Shown here piece after piece: positions 40,768 to 49,120 of a stretch of DNA of 64,000 nt. The stretch's first letter is position 1, and each line of letters begins with the position of its first letter. The notes beneath the pieces were generated by a model. It had not been told where the DNA came from. It saw nothing but the letters and a program-made list of their open reading frames with translations, and did not search any database. The stretch spans positions 119,864 to 183,863 of the forward strand of contig JBMFML010000002.1 in assembly GCA_049970695.1 (NCBI GenBank), read 5' to 3'. Origin of the DNA: UBA285 sp049970695 (GTDB taxonomy: Archaea; Thermoproteota; Thermoprotei_A; Sulfolobales; Desulfurococcaceae). Position numbers and translations under genes: made by a program.

Positions 40768-41609
40768 AGCCTCACCTCTTTAACCGCAAATTTCGCGGCA
40801 GCGAAGATGGCTAAGTAGGCTAGTAGTAAGAGGGCGGCCGCCCCCCACGCCGCTTCCTGCAGCGTCTTGTATGGCGTTAGTATGAAGTCAAATATTAGCA
40901 GGGGTATGGCATCCGTGGGATCGAAAATGGACGTTGGTAAGCCCATTCTATACCTGCCAATCGTGAATAGCAGCGCTGCGGTTTCTCCAAGAATTCTCGC
41001 CATGGTCACTAGGACAGCGACTACCAGGCTCTTTTTCACAATCGGCATTATTACGCTCACAACAGCCTTCCACCTGCTCATGCCTATAGCAAATGCAGCT
41101 TCTCTATAAGTTACTGGTACAGAGCGCAAATATGTCGAGAAGTATGTGTAAGCATAAGGCAGGGATGTAATGGTTAGCGCTATCGAGCCCGCCAACGCAG
41201 AGAACCTGCCTAGCGGAACAACAACAAGCAAGTAAATGACCATGGAAACTACTATTGTAGGCACGCTAACCAGGGATCTCGCAATTACGTCAACGGCTAC
41301 TGATAGGGGGTTTCTCGGAAACTCGACGACGAGTATTGAAGAAAACAAAGCAATAGCAGTGGTTAGAGGCAGCGACAACGCCGTTAAGAGCAGCGAGCCG
41401 ACTAGGGACGGTGCTACGCCACCAACGCTCTTGGATGCGGGTGTTGGCGGGTTATCAGTGAGGAAGCCGGGCCCAGCCTTGATAATTACCGAAAATCCGT
41501 TTACCAGCGTTACGGCAACTAAGTGAATAATTGGTACGAGGGCTATTACAGAAGGCACCACTATCAGAGTAAAGAACAGCCTGTCTTTCAGCCTCCTCCA
41601 GCTATGCAA
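40764..41609 (-). CDS. pstA: phosphate ABC transporter permease PstA
   Basis: A 281-residue permease with six membrane helices. The cytoplasmic EAA loop that contacts PstB reads YREAAFAIGMSRWKAVVSVI near residue 180, and GETAALLFTIG follows, a PstA feature. The start overlaps the pstC stop by eight bases, as in the rest of the operon. Confidence 0.95.
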   Translation of the reverse strand: MHSWRRLKDRLFFTLIVVPSVIALVPIIHLVAVTLVNGFSVIIKAGPGFLTDNPPTPASKSVGGVAPSLVGSLLLTALSLPLTTAIALFSSILVVEFPRNPLSVAVDVIARSLVSVPTIVVSMVIYLLVVVPLGRFSALAGSIALTITSLPYAYTYFSTYLRSVPVTYREAAFAIGMSRWKAVVSVIMPIVKKSLVVAVLVTMARILGETAALLFTIGRYRMGLPTSIFDPTDAIPLLIFDFILTPYKTLQEAAWGAAALLLLAYLAIFAAAKFAVKEVRL

Positions 41610-42525
41610 CTAAGACCACCCTCTTCCTCCAGCTGTTCATGATAGTTAAGCCACTAAAGCTGAGTACAACTGCAATGATAAGCACAACGAGAGATGACGC
41701 GTAGAGGACGGACTCGGCGAACTTGTACAAGTAGGCGTTTCCAAATTGAGATGCTATGAGAGCCGAGACTGTGTAGCCCGGCGAAAAGAGGCACGCACTT
41801 AAGTGCATGGAATTGCCTATAGTCGCTACGGCTATTGTCGTCTCTCCTAAAGCCCTGGCAAACCCGAGCACAGCAGACGCCACTATAGCTGGCTTAATCA
41901 GCGATAGGAGTATTCTAATGGTTTCGTACCTGGTTGCTCCTATTCCGAGGCAGGCCTCTCTATAGCTCGTGGGAATGGTGCTGTAACTCTCGAGAATAAG
42001 CGATGTTAAGTAGGGGGTTATGGACACGCCAATGGAGATCCCAGCAGTAAATACTGTGTAGGGTGATAGAACTTTGCACGAGAATAGTGGTATGAAGTAC
42101 AAGCTCGCTGCGAGGGGCTCCATAATATGAGCCTTTAGTGTAGGCGCAAAGTGCGTTGAAGCCCACATTGCATAAATTACCGTGGGTATGCCGCTCGCGA
42201 GCTCTACGACTAACGCAACAACCTTCTTTGCCGCTCCACGCAGATACTCAGATATGAATATTGCGAGCGGTATTGACAGCACGAGAGCTGTTAGTGTGGC
42301 TAGTAGCGACGTGACGAGAGAGCCCACCACGGGGCTCAAGACGCCGTATTCTTCGTGTTCGGGATCCCAGATACTTGTAGTGAAGAGCTTAGACCCAAAG
42401 AAGGCCACCGAGTCCACAGACTTGAAGAATATTGTGGCAATGATTAACGCAAGGATTGCGGCAAGGGAGAGCGGGAATGGCAGCAGAGAAAGGAAGAAGA
42501 GCCTGTCTCTACCCCTAAGCTTCAC
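41602..42525 (-). CDS. pstC: phosphate ABC transporter permease PstC
   Basis: A 307-residue permease with six main helices and an extra N-terminal one. The EAA loop is YREACLGIGATRYETIRILL near residue 193, and ARALGETTIAVATIGNS is near 227. SGIPTVIYAMW near 115 matches PstC. With PstA it forms the channel. The start overlaps pstS by four bases. Confidence 0.95.
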   Translation of the reverse strand: MKLRGRDRLFFLSLLPFPLSLAAILALIIATIFFKSVDSVAFFGSKLFTTSIWDPEHEEYGVLSPVVGSLVTSLLATLTALVLSIPLAIFISEYLRGAAKKVVALVVELASGIPTVIYAMWASTHFAPTLKAHIMEPLAASLYFIPLFSCKVLSPYTVFTAGISIGVSITPYLTSLILESYSTIPTSYREACLGIGATRYETIRILLSLIKPAIVASAVLGFARALGETTIAVATIGNSMHLSACLFSPGYTVSALIASQFGNAYLYKFAESVLYASSLVVLIIAVVLSFSGLTIMNSWRKRVVLVA

Positions 42526-43631
42526 TTCCGAGACCCTTGCTCTAGAATTTTAGCAGCTTCTAGTAGTAAGTCCCTAACACGCTCTGGCGGTGCAACGTAT
42601 CCTGGTAGCAGCTTGTTATAGCCTTTGTTTGCAATCCACTTAAGGAGTTCTGCTAGTGCTGAGGCCTTTGATGGGTCTTTATACGTTTTCCACAATATGA
42701 TGTGTGTTAGCGCTGTAATGGGGTAGCTGTTATCGCCGGGGGCGTACACAGACTCGAAGACTATGTTGCTGAAGTCGTCGAGCGGAGATTGAGGCACGCT
42801 AACATGCTCTAGCGCTTCCGCTATTGTGCCCTCTGAGGGCTTTACAAACCTGCCCGCGGAGTTCTTTATAGAGGCCACAGGGACGCCGCTCATTAATGCG
42901 TAGCCCCACTCGACGTACCCTATGCTGTACGGCGTTTGAGTAACAATTTGCACTATTCCCTCGCTGCCCTTACCACCAATACCCCTGCCTACTTTGGCAA
43001 CGGGCCAGTCAACGGTTTTTCCAACAAGCTGCTTAGGCCACGCACCACTGGTTGCTTTGTTAAGGAATAGCGTGAATATTTCGGTCGTTCCGCTGGCATC
43101 CGTCCTGTAGACTGGTATTATTTCTCTGCGTGGGAGCTTGTCCGCGATTTCGGGATTAAGCCTCTTTATGCGCTCGTCGTCCCAGTAGACTATACTACCA
43201 TTGTATATGCCTGCTAAGACTTCTGCGTCGAGCCTGAGTTCTACTTCTCTGGAGAGCTCTGGAATGTTGTATATGACCGCTACGGCTCCTGCAAGCCATG
43301 GTATTTGCATGACTTCTCCTATGTAGTTCTTCCACGTGTCTCTAGGCAGTGGAGGGTCGCTACAGGCGAAGTCTGCGACGTTTTGAAAGAACATACTGAG
43401 CCCAGCACCGCTCCCAACTGGTTGGTAGTTGACTTTGATGCCCTTTTCGGAGTAGAAGGCTCTAAGCCACTCATCGAGCTGCGGATAGGGGAAAGTTGCT
43501 CCAGCGCCTTGAAGCACGAGTATTCTTCCTTCGTATTGAGGCAATGTGCGAGGAGCGCCTCTAAGCAAGACCAGGGAAGCAATAGCCGCTATTGCTAGTG
43601 CAGCGGCTACGATTACAGCATGCTTTTTCAT
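42522..43631 (-). CDS. pstS: phosphate-binding protein PstS
   Basis: A 369-residue extracellular binding protein. An N-terminal membrane anchor or signal (HAVIVAAALAIAAIASLVLL) is followed by LQGAGATFPYPQLDEW, the classical PstS opening that binds phosphate. VNYQPVGSGAGLSMFFQNVAD is near 76, and RTDASGTTEIFTLFLNKAT near 174. First gene of the operon; a weak TATA-like element CATATTAGA lies about 40 bases upstream of the ATG (minus strand, 43668-43676). Confidence 0.95.
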   Translation of the reverse strand: MKKHAVIVAAALAIAAIASLVLLRGAPRTLPQYEGRILVLQGAGATFPYPQLDEWLRAFYSEKGIKVNYQPVGSGAGLSMFFQNVADFACSDPPLPRDTWKNYIGEVMQIPWLAGAVAVIYNIPELSREVELRLDAEVLAGIYNGSIVYWDDERIKRLNPEIADKLPRREIIPVYRTDASGTTEIFTLFLNKATSGAWPKQLVGKTVDWPVAKVGRGIGGKGSEGIVQIVTQTPYSIGYVEWGYALMSGVPVASIKNSAGRFVKPSEGTIAEALEHVSVPQSPLDDFSNIVFESVYAPGDNSYPITALTHIILWKTYKDPSKASALAELLKWIANKGYNKLLPGYVAPPERVRDLLLEAAKILEQGSRK

Positions 43632-43826
43632 CTCTACTCATCCATGTCGCAAAAAGCAAGCTAGCGTCTAATATGACCTACGAATATTGCTCTACATAGC
43701 TCTATAAAGCTAGAAAATCGCGTAGTAAGCTCGGTTAAAGGCACGTGTTCCGCTACTACTAAGAAGCCTCGCCATAACTGCGATTACTAATGCTTGGGGA
43801 TCCACGCCCGGCTCTACTTCGATACG

Positions 43827-44213
43827 CTATGTGTAAATGCACAATATCGTGTAAATTATGGAAACGGCCAGCAAGAGGTATACTCCTAAATAGTGCTTCG
43901 CCGTGTACCGAGTTGGCGACTTCGCCTTCTTACGCTTAGTGCCGGGCGCCTCCTTCACAGCCTTTACGGCTGGTAGCATGAAGGCGGCGAGAATTCCGAG
44001 AGCTAATAGTAGCAAGTAAGCAGTAGCCATGCCTAGAAACTTGCTGCTCAGCCCATAGACAGCTACGTAGCTAGCAACCACTGTTGATACGTAAAGCAGA
44101 GACCCGAGTACTAGGAGTAGCCTGAGTGTAGTGCTAAAAGCGCTTTCGTATTCAAAGTACTGCTCAAGAGGCTCCGTCCGGGCCTTCTTAGTGCTCAAAG
44201 CCTTACACCGCAT
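43827..44213 (-). CDS. small membrane protein of unknown function
   Basis: A 128-residue protein with three hydrophobic segments, about residues 30-52, 58-82 and 108-127. The N-terminus and the link before the last helix are rich in lysine and arginine (GTKRKKAKSPTRYTAKHYLG), so those parts should face the cytoplasm. I find no family. It is divergent from the AglB-like gene, with about 70 bases between starts. Confidence 0.6.
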   Translation of the reverse strand: MRCKALSTKKARTEPLEQYFEYESAFSTTLRLLLVLGSLLYVSTVVASYVAVYGLSSKFLGMATAYLLLLALGILAAFMLPAVKAVKEAPGTKRKKAKSPTRYTAKHYLGVYLLLAVSIIYTILCIYT

Positions 44214-44281
44214 TACTTTTGAAAGGCTACAAGTATTTTTAGGTTAGTGCCTGCTATTTTCAGCACCTTAGGTGCAGTATA

Positions 44282-46255
44282 TTGGCTGGCTCTGTAAAAG
44301 GTCACGCGCACATAGGTTACGTAGTACTGGTAGCGGCGCTCGCGCTTCCAGTTGTTTACGGTGTAGTGCTCGGCGCAGACATTGGGACATTTGGAATTGA
44401 AGTAGCTCGGCAGACTAGTACGTTAGAGGACTTTTGCAGGGCCCTCGACTATTATGGTAGGTGCAACGCAGAGCTGGTATACATATGGCTGCTCTCGCGG
44501 CTGGGGCCTAGCTTTATTTCGCTGAACGCGATATCGGCACTCTCAGTGCTTGCCACGTTCGTGTTTGCACGCAGGGTTGCCGGCTCCCACCTTGCCAGCG
44601 GCTTGGCAGCACTAATCTACGCGCTTACACCACTAGTACTCTCAAGACTTTACGATCAGAGCGGCCTACTCCACGCCTCGCTCCTACTGCCTCTAGTCTT
44701 GGCACTAATCTACGAGGGCGCGGTGAGCGCTCGCTTCAAGTCGCTATTCACAACGCTGGGAGTGGTCCTCTACGCGCTCTTGGCACTACACCCTGCTTCC
44801 CCCCTAGTCTTAATAGCCTTATCGGCACTCCTAGTCGTTAAGCAAGACGCTGTGGCGGCAGAGTTGAGGAAGGCTCTGCTGGCAATGGTGCTTCTAAGCG
44901 CAATAATAACGCTCCTTGGCTCCATACTCGGGCTGGGCTACACCCCCTTTATGGTGTCATCTACTATAATCGCCGGGCTCTCAATCGCGTACAGCAGCGT
45001 GCAGGGGCCCGTGAGCGCTTCTTACAGGCTTGCAGCAGGCGTGGCTTTAGTGCTCGCATCAGTGGCAGTGATACTGCTTGAATGCAGCTTTATTAGCACG
45101 CGTGCAGAGGCAGAGCTGAACCCGCTGTACACGTGGGGGCTAGCAGGCTTCCTCGGCTTACCCGGAGCGCTGATTGCTACTACTAGGCCGCGGAACGCCG
45201 AGGAAGCTCGCACAGCCGTTTTAGCGTTTCTACTACCGCCCCTCAGCACGCTTGTCGCGCTTTCGCACGCGCTTGTGGCATTCACTCTGTCGATCTCAGC
45301 GTGCAGCGTCCTTCAGAGAGCCGAGGACTTCCTAGCAGAAGCTGCAAAGCATGGTAAGAGGCGCTGGCAAGGCGCTTTAGCACTGCTCCTGTTGCTGTCT
45401 ATTGCCGTGGCCTCCCTGCCGGGCTCCTTCGTAGTTGCAGCCGAGCTGGATGCGCGCTCATTACCATTCGCCGACCTGCCCGAGCCTTTGAGGAAGCAAG
45501 CTAGCGTCCGGGAGCTAAGCAGAGCGCTCAAGCTCGTGGAGAGCGAAATGAGCTCTGCTATAAGGCAGAGCTCGACAAGCAACAGAGTACTTGTCTTGTC
45601 CACCCTGGAGAACTCTTACTGGATTGCGAGCGCCTTAGCAGAACACGGGCTAACGCCCCAGCTGATTGCGTCGCCGCACAGTAGTGAAGGATCTAGGAGC
45701 CTGCTGGCGAGGATAATGGTCAGCAGTGAAGAAGAAGCCGTGCTCGTGCTGAGGAAAGTAACCGAAGGGCTCGGCACGAGAGACGTCTATGTTGTTCTGG
45801 TGTTTCCCTACAGCATTAAAGAAGCAGACAAGTCAGCTTATATTGGTATTCCCAGAGAAGCCGTGCTACCATATGGAGGGGGCCTCTACCCAACTCAGCT
45901 ATTTGACGCCTACGGAGACCTCGCTGCCTTTACACAGCTAGTAACTGCTGCAAATAAAACGCTCGGCGAGTACTTCTTCTTAACTAGAGAGCGAGAGCTC
46001 GAGAAGTCTCAGCCCCTCTTCTGGACCGTTAAGGGGTCTGAAACCCTGTTCGCGCAACTACTTGTAAAGGCGCTCAATGAAGTAAGCCCAGCAGTCTACA
46101 ACTACATGATGGGTGGTGGAGAGCTCAACAGCACCATTAGGTACTTCGAAGCCGTCTACCTCAAGAAAGTAGAAGTAGGCAAGGTGAGAACGACATATTA
46201 TGGCGACTACACCGTATATTACATGCTAGCCGTGTTTAAGCTTAAAGGTGAATAG
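44282..46255 (+). CDS. STT3/AglB-like membrane protein without the WWDYG catalytic motif
   Basis: A 657-residue protein. About 11-12 membrane helices fill residues 10-380 (RLYDQSGLLHASLLLPLVLA is one), as in GT-C glycosyltransferases, and a soluble domain follows. That domain reads RVLVLSTLENSYWIASALAE near residue 440, then SLLARIMVSSEEEAVLVLRK and VYVVLVFP, the same order as in AglB/STT3 (WWDYGYWI, then S-x-E-E-E-A, then a strand VLV). Where oligosaccharyltransferases have W-W-D-Y-G, this protein has L-E-N-S. It may be an inactive paralogue or a different GT-C enzyme. It ends just before the aIF2-alpha start. Confidence 0.65.
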   Translation: MAGSVKGHAHIGYVVLVAALALPVVYGVVLGADIGTFGIEVARQTSTLEDFCRALDYYGRCNAELVYIWLLSRLGPSFISLNAISALSVLATFVFARRVAGSHLASGLAALIYALTPLVLSRLYDQSGLLHASLLLPLVLALIYEGAVSARFKSLFTTLGVVLYALLALHPASPLVLIALSALLVVKQDAVAAELRKALLAMVLLSAIITLLGSILGLGYTPFMVSSTIIAGLSIAYSSVQGPVSASYRLAAGVALVLASVAVILLECSFISTRAEAELNPLYTWGLAGFLGLPGALIATTRPRNAEEARTAVLAFLLPPLSTLVALSHALVAFTLSISACSVLQRAEDFLAEAAKHGKRRWQGALALLLLLSIAVASLPGSFVVAAELDARSLPFADLPEPLRKQASVRELSRALKLVESEMSSAIRQSSTSNRVLVLSTLENSYWIASALAEHGLTPQLIASPHSSEGSRSLLARIMVSSEEEAVLVLRKVTEGLGTRDVYVVLVFPYSIKEADKSAYIGIPREAVLPYGGGLYPTQLFDAYGDLAAFTQLVTAANKTLGEYFFLTRERELEKSQPLFWTVKGSETLFAQLLVKALNEVSPAVYNYMMGGGELNSTIRYFEAVYLKKVEVGKVRTTYYGDYTVYYMLAVFKLKGE

Positions 46256-46258
46256 GCG

Positions 46259-47056
46259 GTGGTCTTACCGAGGAAAGAACTACCTGATGAAGGTGAGCTA
46301 CTAGTAGCTACCGTAGTGGAAATACACGACTTCGGAGCATACGTGACTCTAGACGAGTATGGAGGGTTGAGAGCCTTCTTGCCCTGGAGCGAGGTCTCGT
46401 CGAAGTGGTTTAGAAGCATTAGAGAAGTCATTAGAGAAGGACAGAAAATAGTCGTTAAGGCAATAAGAGTGGATAAGCCGAAGAAGGAAGTCGACGTTTC
46501 TCTCAAGAGAGTTGCAGATAGTGATAAGCAGAGAAAAATGCTCTGGTGGAAGAGGTACTCCAAGGCCTGCAAAATAGTTGAAATGGTGGCAGAAAAGCTT
46601 GGAAAAGACCTCAAGAGCGCCTACAGCGAAGTCGTCTGGAGGCTTGAAGACCACTACGGAGACTTGATGTACGCTCTCGAAGAAGCCGTCTCGAAAGGGC
46701 CTGCCGTTTTTGAAGAAGCTGGTGTGCCGGAAGAGTGGCATGAGCCTTTACTTGAGGAAGCCAAAAAGCACATTAAGCCAAGAGAAGTCGTAGTGAGGTA
46801 CAAGCTGACTATACGAGCACTAACTCCCGACGGGGTTGACAGGATCAAGAAGTGCTTAGAGGCCATAGCAGCATATTTAGACTCGAACAACGTGAGGTAC
46901 AGGCTTTACGTGGCAGGCGCTCCAAAGTACATCCTCGAGGTCTATTCAGACGACTACAAGGTTGCCGAGAAGTACGCAGAAGAAGCCATTAAGACCGGTA
47001 GCGAAGAAGCTAAAAACCTTGGAGTAGAGTTCTCGGCTGAGCGTGAAAAGACTTGA
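46259..47056 (+). CDS. translation initiation factor aIF2 subunit alpha
   Basis: A 265-residue subunit. The N-terminal S1 domain has VVEIHDFGAYVTLDEYGG near residue 18 and the segment SEVSSKWFRSIREVI that corresponds to the regulated serine loop in eukaryotes. A helical middle domain and the C-terminal alpha/beta domain (EVVVRYKLTIRALTPDG near 178) follow. It delivers initiator tRNA with the beta and gamma subunits. The GTG start is three bases after the AglB-like gene; the end overlaps nop10. Confidence 0.95.
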   Translation: MVLPRKELPDEGELLVATVVEIHDFGAYVTLDEYGGLRAFLPWSEVSSKWFRSIREVIREGQKIVVKAIRVDKPKKEVDVSLKRVADSDKQRKMLWWKRYSKACKIVEMVAEKLGKDLKSAYSEVVWRLEDHYGDLMYALEEAVSKGPAVFEEAGVPEEWHEPLLEEAKKHIKPREVVVRYKLTIRALTPDGVDRIKKCLEAIAAYLDSNNVRYRLYVAGAPKYILEVYSDDYKVAEKYAEEAIKTGSEEAKNLGVEFSAEREKT

Positions 47057-47253
47057 ACTGGCTAATGAGAAGGTGCACTAAGTGCAAGAGGTATACGCTA
47101 GCGAGAGACAAGTGCCCCTACTGCGGAGGAGAGCTCGAAGTTCCCCACCCCTACAGGTTTAGCCCAGTTGACAAGTACGTCGAGTACAGGCTCAGAGCAA
47201 AGCTCGAAAAGGGCTATTTAAACCTCGACGAAAAGCCCAGCTACGTCCCCTGA
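47053..47253 (+). CDS. nop10: H/ACA ribonucleoprotein protein Nop10
   Basis: A 66-residue protein of H/ACA pseudouridylation particles. It has the zinc-binding CTKCKRYTL and CPYCGGELEVPHP followed by the RFSPVDKYVEYRLRAK helix that binds Cbf5. It starts with TTG four bases inside the aIF2-alpha gene; an ATG four codons later is also possible. The pairing with aIF2-alpha is conserved in archaea. Confidence 0.95.
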   Translation: MNWLMRRCTKCKRYTLARDKCPYCGGELEVPHPYRFSPVDKYVEYRLRAKLEKGYLNLDEKPSYVP

Positions 47254-47761
47254 GAAAAACATTGAACAGCAATACAACGAAGTTCTTGCCGGCAGCGCCC
47301 CCGGCAACTAGCCCGTAAGTGAAGATAGTAAAACCGTTAATAGCCTCGGCCAACTCCCGTTAGTAGCCGCCTTCACGGTCAGCGCCCCCCTAAAAATCCC
47401 AGGGCCAGGGATCCAGCACATTTCTGAATTTGAACTAGTGGTGTCATTGCGAGACCTACCAGTACTAGAACCACTAATGCAACGAGCAATCTACTCGTAG
47501 GCCCCGACTCCGAACACCAGTGTAATCGTGTACATGGGTTTACTTAAAGCTTGTGTTTGAGCACAATTGTTCAAAACATTGAATGATAGGGGCGCAAGAC
47601 CACTACTATATCTACCTTTCTACCTTCTTGAACGCTATTCCTCACGCTTGCGAAGTTGTTAAGAGGGCGGAATCCGAAGGTCTAGAAGTGCTGGATTCCG
47701 GGGTTCTGAAAAAGCTTTAAAAGCCTGGTAGTTTGATTCTATGGTGAATGGTGAAGTAAGT
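47254..47761. other. intergenic region with tRNA promoter and a possible small gene
   Basis: About 500 bases. The last part contains the tRNA-Asp promoter GCTTTAAAAG (47714-47723). The middle holds a minus-strand frame for a 36-residue hydrophobic peptide (47379-47489) with a TATA-like AAGTAAACC upstream. I see nothing else coding on either strand and no convincing RNA. Confidence 0.5.
47379..47489 (-). CDS. possible 36-residue single-helix membrane peptide
   Basis: From the TTG at 47489 the frame reads MLVALVVLVLVGLAMTPLVQ, then IQKCAGSLALGFLGGR. That is one strong membrane helix followed by a short tail. The frame remains open upstream without a better start. There is no recognised family. 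It could be a real short membrane protein or chance. Confidence 0.25.
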   Translation of the reverse strand: MLVALVVLVLVGLAMTPLVQIQKCAGSLALGFLGGR

Positions 47762-47835
47762 GCCGCCGTAGTATAGCCCGGCTAGTATGCGGGCCTGTCG
47801 AGCCCGTGACCCGGGTTCAAATCCCGGCGGCGGCG
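47762..47835 (+). tRNA. tRNA-Asp (GTC anticodon), no intron
   Basis: A 74-base tRNA. The acceptor stem pairs GCCGCCG (47762-47768) with CGGCGGC (47828-47834), discriminator G, T arm CCGGG-TTCAAAT-CCCGG, and anticodon stem CGGGC/GCCCG around CTGTCGA, anticodon GTC. TATA box GCTTTAAAAG at 47714-47723. It converges on the end of the hydrogenase operon. Confidence 0.97.
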
Positions 47836-47840
47836 CCTTT

Positions 47841-48092
47841 CTACGCTCTCACTTTCCTCACAACCAAGTAGGTATCTGGGTCTACTTCAGCGCGTTGCGA
47901 GAACGCGCCCAGCACTCTCACAACCACGTCCGGATCTGCCACTATGAGCTCGCCGGTTTTTTCAAGGGCTTTTACAAGCCCTTCAGGCAGAAGCTCTTTA
48001 ACGGCGTGTTCACGGGTTTCGCCTATTTTCCGGCAGCTCGAGAAGCTTCCTACAAAGTGCCTGGAGAACACCGTCTCAACGTGCGAGTACAC
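47841..48092 (-). CDS. small unknown protein at the end of the hydrogenase operon
   Basis: An 83-residue protein beginning MYSHVETVFSRHFVGSFSSC. The rest is helical and then strand-like (LPEGLVKALEKTGELIVADP, VVVRVLGAFSQRAEV). I do not recognise it. The frame stays open upstream into the hydrogenase small-subunit gene, so the start could be earlier. It lies 22 bases after that gene on the same strand, and six bases from the tRNA-Asp gene. It may be a small hydrogenase accessory protein. Confidence 0.55.
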   Translation of the reverse strand: MYSHVETVFSRHFVGSFSSCRKIGETREHAVKELLPEGLVKALEKTGELIVADPDVVVRVLGAFSQRAEVDPDTYLVVRKVRA

Positions 48093-48114
48093 GCAGAGGT
48101 AGAATATGTAGACC

Positions 48115-48597
48115 TCACTCAGCCACGCTCACCTGGGGTTTAGCCTTCTTCCCGACGAGCCCTTTGATCAATGCTATTGCGTAGAGAAGGGCCTCGGGCC
48201 TAATGGGGCACCCGGGGACGTAGTACACGGCGTCTACTTCAACCCCTCTTTCTTTGAGTATTTTGAGTAGAGAGCTCACGCCGCCTATTGTAGAGTAGGT
48301 GTCGTGCCATATACCGCCTCCACACGCGCACGAGCCGAGAGCCACAATTATCCTGGGCCTGGGAGCCGCTTCAATCGCGTTTACTACTTTGGGCAGGGCT
48401 TTTAGCGTTACGGGTCCCGTGAGCAGTATGACGTCGGCATGCCTCGGGGATGCAACGAGCTTTACTCCAAATCTCTCGGCGTCGTGAAATGGCGTAAGCG
48501 CGTCTAGTATTTCAATGTCGCAGGCATTGCAGCTACCTGTGTTTAGGTGGAATACCCAAATGCTCTTCTTTATCCTCTCGAGGCTCTTACTCAACAT
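48115..48597 (-). CDS. group 4 [NiFe] hydrogenase small subunit (NuoB-like)
   Basis: A 160-residue NuoB/HycG-type subunit that carries the proximal [4Fe-4S] cluster. The ligands appear in LNTGSCNACDIEIL near residue 18, ALGSCACGGGIWHD near 83 and VPGCPIRPEALLYAIAL near 124. It passes electrons from the ferredoxin-like subunit to the Ni-Fe site. The start overlaps the ferredoxin-like subunit gene by 11 bases. Confidence 0.94.
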   Translation of the reverse strand: MLSKSLERIKKSIWVFHLNTGSCNACDIEILDALTPFHDAERFGVKLVASPRHADVILLTGPVTLKALPKVVNAIEAAPRPRIIVALGSCACGGGIWHDTYSTIGGVSSLLKILKERGVEVDAVYYVPGCPIRPEALLYAIALIKGLVGKKAKPQVSVAE

Positions 48598-49120
48598 TCC
48601 AGCCAGGCCCCGCCTTCCTCGCTGAAACAGCTTTAATAAGTGCTTTCTTCCTGCACTCCGGGCACAGGAGGACGTAGTCTTCTGAGAGGGGCGCTTTGCT
48701 AACCACGTAGTTCTTCATTCTGACAGTTTCTACGAGCCTGCCGCAAGACTCGCACTTAAAGACGCTGTGAATAACGTATGCGTAGAGGTCAAATGGATCG
48801 CTTGTTGCCAGCTCGAACTCCCTAGTGCCCTCTATGGCTCCAACTGGGCAGACCTCGACGCACCTCCAGCAGAATATGCACCTACCGGCATAGTACCTGA
48901 GGACCTTCTTGTCTTCAGACCTAAGCATCTCGAGCGCGTTTGGCGGACACGCATTAACACAAGCACCGCAGCCAATGCACTTTTCGTGGTTTATCTTGAT
49001 CAACCCCCTGAACTCCGGTGATACTAGGGGCTCTTCAAACGGGTACTTTATAGTGACCCTGCCAGTCTTGGTTGCTATTGAAAACAGCTTAGCTGGCTTA
49101 AGTGGATTTGTCTTAGGCAT
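48587..49120 (-). CDS. hydrogenase ferredoxin-like subunit (NuoI/HycF-like)
   Basis: A 177-residue protein with two [4Fe-4S] motifs, CIGCGACVNACPPNALEM near residue 45 and CIFCWRCVEVCPVGAIEG near 80. An extra zinc-ribbon-like pair CESCGRLVE and CPECRKKA near the end, seen in HycF-type proteins, follows. It wires the electron donor to the small subunit. The start overlaps the large subunit gene by eight bases. Confidence 0.93.
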   Translation of the reverse strand: MPKTNPLKPAKLFSIATKTGRVTIKYPFEEPLVSPEFRGLIKINHEKCIGCGACVNACPPNALEMLRSEDKKVLRYYAGRCIFCWRCVEVCPVGAIEGTREFELATSDPFDLYAYVIHSVFKCESCGRLVETVRMKNYVVSKAPLSEDYVLLCPECRKKALIKAVSARKAGPGWNVE

